Shown here in pieces: positions 51,239-58,607 of a stretch of DNA of 64,000 bases (position 1 is its first letter; every line of letters begins with the position of its first letter). Origin of the DNA: Arsukibacterium tuosuense (lineage in GTDB: Bacteria; Pseudomonadota; Gammaproteobacteria; Steroidobacterales; GCA-2729495); contig CAMBYH010000007.1 of NCBI GenBank assembly GCA_945872065.1, positions 1 to 64,000 of the forward strand, read 5' to 3'. A model generated the notes under the pieces. It saw only the letters and a list, made by a program, of their open reading frames with translations. It was not told where the DNA came from and searched no databases. The translations under genes were made by a program, and so were the position numbers.

Positions 51239-51376
51239 CTGGAGTACTCGCTGAAGCGGCGGAAGTTATTGCGGTTTCTGGCTCAAACCTTTGGGCGTCT
51301 CGGGGACTATTCTGCCACGGCCTGACCGCTGAAATGGCGGCAATCAGGCGGGGCATCACCTGGCTGGAGTAGAAGC

Positions 51377-52228
51377 TCACCGGTTCCCGCGCCGCTGGAT
51401 TGCGCCGACCACCAGTTGCAGAAAGTCCTGTTCGTCGCGAATGTCCGGGATATCCCGGGCCTCTACGGTATAGCCGTACTGGCCAGCCAGTGCCTCGTAG
51501 CGGGGGCGCCGGTGCTGCACGAGTCTGGGGAAGATCCAGCGCACGAAATGGTCCGGGTCTATCTCATCCGGATGCCCTGCACCCGTTTCCTGCAAATAGA
51601 CCTTCATCTCCCGGTCCAGGAAATCGTCACGGTAGTAGAGGGGCTTGGGAGTGGCCACCGCCCGCCGGATCAGCTCCTGCTCCATGTCATCGCCAGCCCG
51701 GAGGTAAAGGATCAGCGTGTGATCGGTGAGCACCTTGAGCATGCCGGGGTCGTCAAGCTCACAGAGACTGCCACCCGCGTCGTTAAGGAAGTGGTCGTAG
51801 CCGTAGATGTCCTTGGCCTTGACGATAAAGTCCGCGACGTCCTTCATGGCGCTGACTTCAGCCGAACCGTGCAGGCGCTGATGGAGTTTGAACGTCTCCA
51901 TGGAGATCCCGCCCCGGCTGGGCGTGCCAATCTTGCCCAGGAACGTGGAGACCGGTTCCAGGTTGTTCACCGTAATATTGCTGGCGATGTAGATAGAGTC
52001 ACTGCGCAGAAGGCCCCCTAGGAATTCCACCTTCATGGCCTGCCGCTTGATGTTGTCGAGGATCGGCTCCTCGAGGTACTTGGTGCCGATGCGGTAGTCG
52101 CCGGAGTAATGGAACCACGTGGAGCGGGGCAGCTTGTTGGCCAGAGTCGTCTTGCCCACTCCGGACATCCCAAGGAGCGTGATAGCCCGATTGGGCGAGG
52201 CGAGAAACTCGGCAGGTGTCTTCAGCAT
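51377..52228 (-). CDS. P-loop NTPase of unknown function
   Basis: A 283-residue protein with a Walker A motif GMSGVGKTT (20-28) at the end of the first strand and a kinase-like layout; a later Asp (DHFLNDAGGSLCELDD) and the basic block QHRRPRYEAL may help bind nucleotide. I recognise it only as a member of a widespread proteobacterial ATPase/kinase-like group without an assigned function. It is transcribed with the HNH endonuclease gene (24 bases after it). It could be a small-molecule or protein kinase; nothing in context decides. Confidence 0.7.
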   Translation of the reverse strand: MLKTPAEFLASPNRAITLLGMSGVGKTTLANKLPRSTWFHYSGDYRIGTKYLEEPILDNIKRQAMKVEFLGGLLRSDSIYIASNITVNNLEPVSTFLGKIGTPSRGGISMETFKLHQRLHGSAEVSAMKDVADFIVKAKDIYGYDHFLNDAGGSLCELDDPGMLKVLTDHTLILYLRAGDDMEQELIRRAVATPKPLYYRDDFLDREMKVYLQETGAGHPDEIDPDHFVRWIFPRLVQHRRPRYEALAGQYGYTVEARDIPDIRDEQDFLQLVVGAIQRRGNR

Positions 52229-52252
52229 GAAGGGCAGTATACCGGGCCGGGC

Positions 52253-53260
52253 TTAAAGTCCGGCGAGTCGGCGGTGCAGGTCCAGCGCCTCGTTGCTGGG
52301 CCGGTGTTCTTCCTCCTTCGGATAGCGGAGGGGACGGCCCGCCAGGAGCCGGTAGCTGGTCTGCATCAGGTCATCGGTCAGGACCACCGACATGCTGCCG
52401 GTGTCGATCGCGATCTTGCCCAGATCGAAGAGGGAGTGAATGTCCGAGCGCAGAAGGAGGCCATTGGACGGGTGGTGGGTGAATTTCCCCCGGAACGGCA
52501 CGATGCAGGCGGCCTCGAGCGCATCCACCGCGTTGAAGCTGGTGATCGCGCACCGGGATTCGTAGGCCTGCAGCAGTGCATTCCGGAAGTGGGGATGGCC
52601 CCGCCTCTTGATGATCGTATCGATGATGGCTTGTCGTCCGTCCTTGCTGTTCTGCGGTTCGCTGACCTGCAGTCGCGCCATGTCCCGTTCAGAGATCCAG
52701 ATCATGCCGCTCATGTCGAGGATCGGGCCTCCTACGCCGGTGTTCAGGAGTCGCTGCCGGGCGAAGCGTTCGACGCTGCCAAAATCCGCCTCGATCCGGT
52801 CCATGGCTTCAGCCGGTACCTGGGTTATCTCGCTAAACTCGACCGTGAGGTAGTCGGCCATCTCGCTGAAGGGCAGGCCCAGGGCAATGGGTTCGGACAG
52901 GAAGAACAGGTACTCCCGCGCTTCCGCGTCGGGGGTCTCAGTACCCCAGATGGCCCGGGCCGCCTTGGCGTTCTCGTAGCGACCGAGGACCTTCGCGTAG
53001 TGCCGGTAGGCGTCCTTCTGGCCCAGCAGGACGAAATCACCCACGTTCATCTGGAACCAGTTCTCAATGTTCTGTGGGGTGCCCCGGAGGCCCCATGCAT
53101 AGAAGCCGTGGCCACGCCGCTCGATATCGATGAGTTCGGGGTAGGTCGCGTCACTGAAGCTGCGGATGATGAGTTGGCGCTCGATGGGGGCCGCGACGGA
53201 CCTTTCCAGATCAGACCGGTCCCGCTGGGACTCGATGGCGGCGATGAATATTCTGGCCAT
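52253..53260 (-). CDS. EVE-like domain plus HNH endonuclease, altered HNH motif
   Basis: A 335-residue protein. Residues 45-135 (FYAWGLRG, NVGDFVLLG, YAKVLGRYENAKAARAIWG, YLFFLSEP) look like an EVE/PUA-fold reader of modified bases. The C-terminal third is an HNH_2 nuclease: RCAITSFNAVDALEAACIVP, then SNGLLLRSDIHSLFDLG. In HNH_2 the first motif normally reads EAAHI; here the His is Cys252, while N266 and H275 are kept. This may weaken activity or change the metal ligand. Proteins joining a modified-DNA reader to HNH act as modification-dependent restriction enzymes; here it may act in phage defence. No methylase lies next to it. Confidence 0.78.
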   Translation of the reverse strand: MARIFIAAIESQRDRSDLERSVAAPIERQLIIRSFSDATYPELIDIERRGHGFYAWGLRGTPQNIENWFQMNVGDFVLLGQKDAYRHYAKVLGRYENAKAARAIWGTETPDAEAREYLFFLSEPIALGLPFSEMADYLTVEFSEITQVPAEAMDRIEADFGSVERFARQRLLNTGVGGPILDMSGMIWISERDMARLQVSEPQNSKDGRQAIIDTIIKRRGHPHFRNALLQAYESRCAITSFNAVDALEAACIVPFRGKFTHHPSNGLLLRSDIHSLFDLGKIAIDTGSMSVVLTDDLMQTSYRLLAGRPLRYPKEEEHRPSNEALDLHRRLAGL

Positions 53261-53370
53261 GGCCAGAAGATACTAGCCCGCGGCCCCGGACGGTAGTCTG
53301 GTCGCTGTAGCCGCAGGTCAGAACGGGTATGATTGGGCGCCGTTTTTCCTGACCTCTTGATGGCTTGTCC

Positions 53371-55890
53371 ATGGTGTCCAAGTTGAACAATTCCACCGAT
53401 CCCCGTGCCTGGCATGTCCACAAGTTTGGTGGCACCAGCCTTGGCGATGCGGACTGTTTTCGCCGTGTAGCAGACATCCTTCTGGACGAAGCCGTCTCCC
53501 GCCAGGCGGTCGTCGTCTCGGCCATGGCCAAGACGACGGATGCGCTTCTGGGCCTGGTTTTGGCTGCGGAGCAGTCCGCGCCCGACGTCGCCTCCCGCAT
53601 GGATGCCATTGCCACCCGTTATCGCACGACGGTCGCAGCCCTTCTCAGGAAGAAGCAGTCTGCCGACGACATCCTGAAGGTCTTTGCCGCCGATCTGGCT
53701 GACGTGCGCGACGTGCTGCGGGCCATTGCGCTGGTGCGCCAGGCGGGTGAGCGCAGTCGGGATCTGATAGCCGGCTACGGCGAACTGTGGTCCTCGAGGC
53801 TGCTGGCCGCTTACCTGGTCGAACGCACCCAGTCCGGAGCGCCCGGCCGCCCCGTGCACTGGGTTGACGCGCGGGATCTCATCATTATCGAGCGGGGCGA
53901 GATGGGGCCAGCCGTTCAGTGGGAAGAATCGAGGGCCAACGCGCGCCGGATCTTCGCTGATACCACCGTCGGTATCGCCGTGGTCACAGGGTTCATTGCC
54001 AGCGAGCGCAACGGCCTGCCGACGACCCTGGGCAGGAATGGCAGTGATTTCTCCTCGTCCATCGTGGGGGCTTTGCTGGACGCCGAGAAGATCACGATCT
54101 GGACCGATGTGGACGGTGTGATGAGCGCTGACCCCAACCGCGTTCCCGAGGCGGCCATCATCAGCTCCCTGTCCTACAGCGAAGCCATGGAGCTGGCATA
54201 CTTCGGAGCCAAGGTCATACACCCCCAGACGATGTCGCCCGCCGTCCAGCGGTCGATTCCCATCTGGATACGCAATACCTTCAACCCGTCTGTTCCGGGC
54301 TCCCTCATCGGACCGAACTCTGATTCCAGCCAGCCCATCAAGGGCGTGACTGCCGTTGACGATGTGGCCCTGGTGAACATCGAGGGGGCGGGGATGATCG
54401 GTGTGCCTGGCACGGCTGATCGCCTGTTCGGGGCCCTCCGGGAGGCGGGGATTTCCGTCATTCTCATTTCCCAGGCCAGTTCCGAACACTCCATCTGCAT
54501 TGGCGTTCCCAGCCGGATGGCTGCCGAGGCGGAGCGGGTAGTTCAGCGCGCATTCGCGGCCGAGTTGAAGCAGGGGCTCGTGCAGAGCATCACGATAAAG
54601 AATCCCTGCAGCGTGATTGCCGTGGTTGGTGATGGCATGGCGGGAATGCCCGGGGTTGCCGGCCGCTTTCTCGGCACCCTTGGCAGTGCGGGTATCAACG
54701 TCAAGGCCATTGCCCAGGGTTCTTCGGAGCGCAATATATCCGCCGTTGTTGCCCGGCAGGACTCCACCCGCGCACTTCGCGCCGTACATTCAGGTTTCTA
54801 CCTTTCGGCTGAAACGATCTCCATTGGCCTCATCGGACCGGGGAACGTCGGCCAGGTACTGCTGAAGCAGATGGCCACCGAATTTCCGCGCCTCAAGTCC
54901 CAGTTCAATCTCGATCTGCGGGTGCGGGCCATTGCCGGTTCCCGGCGGATGCTCCTGAGTGATCGCCCCATCAGCCTGGCGACGTGGCGAGAGGACTTTG
55001 AGAAATCCTCCGTGCCGCTCGACTGGGCCCAGTTCACTCATCACGTCCACGCTGAGCATCTGCCCCATGCGGTGGTCGTGGACTGCAGTTCCAGTGAGGA
55101 CGTCGCGGCACGGTACGTCGAGTGGCTCGGTGGTGGAGTTCATGTAGTTACACCCAACAAGAAGGCACCCAGCGGCCCGCTCGGCATGTATGACCAGCTG
55201 CACGAGGTCCGGCGCCGCAGCAACACCCGGTTTCTCTACGAGACCACCGTGGGCGCCGCGCTGCCCATCCTTGGAACGCTCCGCGATCTCCGGGAAACAG
55301 GCGACGAGATCCGGAGTATCGAGGGCATCTTCTCCGGGACGCTGGCCTACCTGTTCAACGTCTTCGATGGCACCAGGCCGTTTTCCACCATCGTCCGTGA
55401 GGCTCGGGATGCGGGCTACACAGAACCGGATCCGCGGGATGACCTGTCCGGACTCGACGTGGCCCGCAAGCTGATCATTCTCGGGCGTGAGATGGGCATG
55501 CGGCTGGAGATGCGTGACCTCTCGGTGGAGAGTCTGATTCCTGCCGGTCTGGAGGCGGGTAGTGCGGACGACTTCCTCGGCGCCCTGCAGGCCCACGATC
55601 AGGCGATGGCAGAGCGCTGGTCCCGCGCCAACGACGCTGATCAGGTACTGCGCTATGTGGGCCGGCTCGATCGCCGTTCCGGTACGGCGACGGTGCGCCT
55701 GGAGTCCCTGAGCCGCCGTCACCCCTTTGCCAACATCAACCTCACCGACAACATCGTCCGGTACGCTTCAGCCCGCTACAGCGAGAACCCCCTGGTAGTG
55801 CAGGGCCCTGGAGCCGGACCTGCCGTGACCGCCGCCGGGGTTTTCGCCGACATTCTGCGGCTCTCCACGTACCTCGGCGCGGCTCTCTAG
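53371..55890 (+). CDS. thrA: Bifunctional aspartokinase / homoserine dehydrogenase I
   Basis: An 839-residue fused enzyme. Aspartokinase (about 15-300) starts with KFGGTSLG at 18-25; two ACT regulatory domains (about 320-465) follow, which in this family bind threonine; homoserine dehydrogenase (about 480-839) has the NAD(P) motif GLIGPGNVGQVLLKQ and the catalytic Asp/Lys region in DPRDDLSGLDVARKL. It makes aspartyl phosphate and then homoserine. I use the ATG at 53371; a TTG at 53365 is in frame. thrC follows by nine bases. A weak -10 (TATGAT at 53328) lies upstream; no threonine leader peptide or attenuator is visible. Confidence 0.96.
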   Translation: MVSKLNNSTDPRAWHVHKFGGTSLGDADCFRRVADILLDEAVSRQAVVVSAMAKTTDALLGLVLAAEQSAPDVASRMDAIATRYRTTVAALLRKKQSADDILKVFAADLADVRDVLRAIALVRQAGERSRDLIAGYGELWSSRLLAAYLVERTQSGAPGRPVHWVDARDLIIIERGEMGPAVQWEESRANARRIFADTTVGIAVVTGFIASERNGLPTTLGRNGSDFSSSIVGALLDAEKITIWTDVDGVMSADPNRVPEAAIISSLSYSEAMELAYFGAKVIHPQTMSPAVQRSIPIWIRNTFNPSVPGSLIGPNSDSSQPIKGVTAVDDVALVNIEGAGMIGVPGTADRLFGALREAGISVILISQASSEHSICIGVPSRMAAEAERVVQRAFAAELKQGLVQSITIKNPCSVIAVVGDGMAGMPGVAGRFLGTLGSAGINVKAIAQGSSERNISAVVARQDSTRALRAVHSGFYLSAETISIGLIGPGNVGQVLLKQMATEFPRLKSQFNLDLRVRAIAGSRRMLLSDRPISLATWREDFEKSSVPLDWAQFTHHVHAEHLPHAVVVDCSSSEDVAARYVEWLGGGVHVVTPNKKAPSGPLGMYDQLHEVRRRSNTRFLYETTVGAALPILGTLRDLRETGDEIRSIEGIFSGTLAYLFNVFDGTRPFSTIVREARDAGYTEPDPRDDLSGLDVARKLIILGREMGMRLEMRDLSVESLIPAGLEAGSADDFLGALQAHDQAMAERWSRANDADQVLRYVGRLDRRSGTATVRLESLSRRHPFANINLTDNIVRYASARYSENPLVVQGPGAGPAVTAAGVFADILRLSTYLGAAL

Positions 55891-55899
55891 GTTTCTGCC

Positions 55900-57201
55900 A
55901 TGCGCTACGTGAGTACCCGTGGCGGCCAGGCCGTCAGCATAGAAACTGCCATCATGGGTGGGACGGCCGCTGACGGTGGGCTCTATGTCCCCGAGGTGCT
56001 GCCCGGTTTCGCGCCCGCTGATTTTTCCACTCCTTATTCCTTTCCCGAGGTGGCGACTACCTTCCTAACGCCGTTCTTCGCCGGGTCTACACTGGCCGGC
56101 CGCCTTGATGAAATCTGCCAGGCAGCTCTGAACTTTCCCTTGCCGCTGCGGCAACTGGAAGCATCCCCCGGCGTACTTTCGCTACTGGAGTTGTTCCACG
56201 GACCCACAGCAGCCTTCAAAGATGTAGGGGCGCGCTTTCTTGCCCACTGCATGGAGCAGATCATTCGCGACGGCGTGTTCGCGACCGCGCCGGTAACCGT
56301 TCTGGTGGCGACCTCCGGGGACACTGGCGGCGCTGTGGCAGCGGCCTATTACCGCCGGCCGGGCACACGGGTGGTCGTTCTCTTTCCGGAAGGGCGTGTG
56401 TCACCCCGCCAGCAGCACCAGCTCACCTGCTGGGGCGGCAACGTGTTGTCACTGGCTGTCCGGGGCGAGTTCGACGATTGCCAGCGCCTGGTCAAGGCAG
56501 CCTTTGCCGATGCCGGGCTCAGGTCCCGGTACCGGTTGTGTTCCGCCAACAGCATCAACGTCGGCCGTCTCCTGCCCCAGGCCGCTTACTACGCTCTCGC
56601 CAGCCTGACGCACTGGCGGGCGACGGGGAGACCCTTAAGTTTCATCGTCCCGACAGGCAATCTTGGCAACGGGTTTGCCTGCGTCTGGGCACGCCGGGTC
56701 GGACTGCCCATCGACCGGATAGTCCTCGCTACCAATGCCAACGCCACGATTCCCGACTATCTGGCCACGGGGCAGTGGCTGCCCCGGCCGAGTGTTCCGA
56801 CGCTTGCATCCGCGATGGACGTGGGCAATCCGAGCAATATGGAACGCCTTCAGGCGTTGTGCACAGATGTCGCTGCTCTCCGCCAGGAAGTCTCCGCAGT
56901 GCCGGTCTCTGATGCCGAGATTCGCACGACCATCGTGGACGAGTTCCGCCGCTACGGCCTGCCCTGGTGCCCGCACACTGCTGCCGGCCTGCGCGTGTAC
57001 CGGGAGCTGCCAGAGGTCGAGCGGACCCGGCGCGACTGGGCGGTCGTTGCCACAGCCCACGCTGCCAAGTTCGACACTATCGTAGAGCCCCTGCTGGGTA
57101 CTGCAGTGGAGCCACCAGCTGAACTCACGGAGCTGCTCACGCGGCCTGCCCACTTTGAGACTATCGCGCCCGAGCTCGATGCTCTGGCCGCGCGGCTCTA
57201 A
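55900..57201 (+). CDS. thrC: Threonine synthase
   Basis: A 433-residue PLP enzyme that turns O-phosphohomoserine into threonine. FHGPTAAFKD places the PLP Lys at K107; SGDTGGAVAAAY binds the cofactor phosphate; NLGNGFAC and IRTTIVDEFRRYG are further family blocks. It begins nine bases after thrA, so the two are cotranscribed. thrB (homoserine kinase), which in enteric bacteria lies between them, is missing here and must be elsewhere or replaced. Confidence 0.95.
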   Translation: MRYVSTRGGQAVSIETAIMGGTAADGGLYVPEVLPGFAPADFSTPYSFPEVATTFLTPFFAGSTLAGRLDEICQAALNFPLPLRQLEASPGVLSLLELFHGPTAAFKDVGARFLAHCMEQIIRDGVFATAPVTVLVATSGDTGGAVAAAYYRRPGTRVVVLFPEGRVSPRQQHQLTCWGGNVLSLAVRGEFDDCQRLVKAAFADAGLRSRYRLCSANSINVGRLLPQAAYYALASLTHWRATGRPLSFIVPTGNLGNGFACVWARRVGLPIDRIVLATNANATIPDYLATGQWLPRPSVPTLASAMDVGNPSNMERLQALCTDVAALRQEVSAVPVSDAEIRTTIVDEFRRYGLPWCPHTAAGLRVYRELPEVERTRRDWAVVATAHAAKFDTIVEPLLGTAVEPPAELTELLTRPAHFETIAPELDALAARL

Positions 57202-57204
57202 CCC

Positions 57205-57816
57205 ATGCTGGACACCACAACCCCGTTCACGGAAGGTCCGTTGCTGCTTCTGGGGGTCGCACTGCTTGCGCTGGCTGTCGTCGCCGGCGGCTGGTACTGG
57301 CGCGTGCGTCAGCGCCGGCGCCGGAACATCGATCGTCGGCTCCGGGATGCAAGCCGTGGCGTGCTGGCCAACTTCATCATCCCCGACGGCAATGGCGAAG
57401 AGATCCAGCTGCAGTACGCGCTGCTTACGGCGCGGGGAATCCTGGTCATCGACATCAAGGACGTCGAAGGCCATGTCTTTGGCAGCGAAGGCATGCAGGA
57501 CTGGACCGTCATAGCCGACAACCGGCGCTTCACCTTCCCTAACCCCCAGCCCGGACTCTGGGACCGGGTCGCTGCGGTCAAGCGCCTCACGCCGGAGGTC
57601 CCCGTAACGGGCTTCGTTGGCTTTACGGGCCGCGCCCGTTTTAGCAAGGGCCAGCCCCGGAGCGTGACCCTCCTGGAGCCGCTATTGCAGGAACTGGAGA
57701 AGGAGGCGTCGGGAGTCACCGCCAGCCCCGACGTGTATCAGCTGGCCTGGGAGCGACTGCGCCAGTCAGCAATCGCCGCCCGCATGGATAACCTGCTTAC
57801 CGAGGGCCGGAGCTGA
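57205..57816 (+). CDS. Membrane-anchored NERD-domain protein
   Basis: A 203-residue protein with one N-terminal membrane helix (about 13-33) followed by an Arg-rich stop (RVRQRRRR) and a NERD (nuclease-related) domain (about 45-160). NERD signs are QYALLTARGILVIDIKDVEGHVFG, where Asp and Lys fill the nuclease-like D-x-K site, and WTVIADNRRFTFPNP. NERD proteins are suspected DNA-processing nucleases but have little direct evidence. It starts three bases after thrC and so may be cotranscribed with it; its end overlaps the convergent tatD by 20 bases. Confidence 0.82.
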   Translation: MLDTTTPFTEGPLLLLGVALLALAVVAGGWYWRVRQRRRRNIDRRLRDASRGVLANFIIPDGNGEEIQLQYALLTARGILVIDIKDVEGHVFGSEGMQDWTVIADNRRFTFPNPQPGLWDRVAAVKRLTPEVPVTGFVGFTGRARFSKGQPRSVTLLEPLLQELEKEASGVTASPDVYQLAWERLRQSAIAARMDNLLTEGRS

Positions 57817-58600
57817 GACCAAAGAGGGTTTCAGCGTTCCGGGTGGTGGCCTCGGCTACCGCCTCGGGGCTGTGCCCCATGAAGCCCGCCAGGGTCTGAA
57901 CGACCTCCGGAAGCGTTGCTGGTTCGTTACGCCGGCTCCGGGGCAATGGCCGCAGGCTTCTCGGCAGCAGGTAGGGGGAGTCGGTCTCGACAACGATCCG
58001 GTCGAGCGGAATACAGGCCACAGCCGCGCGCAACTCGCTGGCCCGCCGCTCGTCACAGATCCAGCCAGTAATGCCGATGTACAGGCCGATGCTCAGGTAG
58101 TCAGCCACCTCGGCCGGGCCATTGGTAAAGCAGTGAGCGACACCGCCCGGCAGGCGGGAGCCCTGCTCGCGCAGCAGGGCGAGGAAGTCCTCGTGGGCGT
58201 CGCGCTGATGCAGAAACAGCGGCTTGCCGCTGGCGGCCGCCAGTTCCAGCTGTCTGGCAAAAGCCCGCCGCTGTACATCCCGCGGCGCATAGTCGCGGTG
58301 GTAGTCCAGCCCGCACTCGCCCGTCGCCACGACCCGCGGATCCCTGAGCAGAAGCCTCAGTGCATCCTCGACAGCGTCGTCATAGTCGGCCGCGGCGTGG
58401 GGGTGGACGCCTGCGGTGGCCCACAGCGTGTCTGGCCACAAACGTGAGAGGGCCACGGCCGCTTCGGACGCTGCCAGGCTGGTCCCGGTAACGATCAGGC
58501 GCCGAACCCCGCTCCCCGCGGCCCGTTCGATGACCTCCGCAAGGTCGTCCCTGAAGCTGTCGTGGGTGAGGTTCGCTCCGACGTCAATCAGTTCGGCCAC
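57797..58600 (-). CDS. tatD: TatD family 3'-5' DNase
   Basis: A 267-residue metal-dependent nuclease with the TatD fold. It matches E. coli TatD itself, not just YcfH/YjjV: ATAGVHPHAA, GECGLDYHRDY, LFLHQRDAHEDFL, GVAHCFTN, GLYIGITGWICDERR and VVETDSPYLLPR, which together supply the His, Glu and Asp metal ligands. It acts on DNA ends in repair. I choose the GTG at 58600 (VAELIDVGANLTHDSF), where homology starts; an ATG at 58648 would overlap the acnA end. It is the last gene in the acnA unit, only seven bases after acnA. Confidence 0.9.
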   Translation of the reverse strand: MAELIDVGANLTHDSFRDDLAEVIERAAGSGVRRLIVTGTSLAASEAAVALSRLWPDTLWATAGVHPHAAADYDDAVEDALRLLLRDPRVVATGECGLDYHRDYAPRDVQRRAFARQLELAAASGKPLFLHQRDAHEDFLALLREQGSRLPGGVAHCFTNGPAEVADYLSIGLYIGITGWICDERRASELRAAVACIPLDRIVVETDSPYLLPRSLRPLPRSRRNEPATLPEVVQTLAGFMGHSPEAVAEATTRNAETLFGLSSGPR

Positions 58601-58607
58601 GTCTCCA

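Noticed and set aside
51320-51350. Small hairpin CCGCTGAAATGGCGG upstream of the CoA-transferase gene
   Set aside because: The stem is only about five base pairs and there is no T-run on either strand, so it is not a terminator; no riboswitch motif was seen around it.
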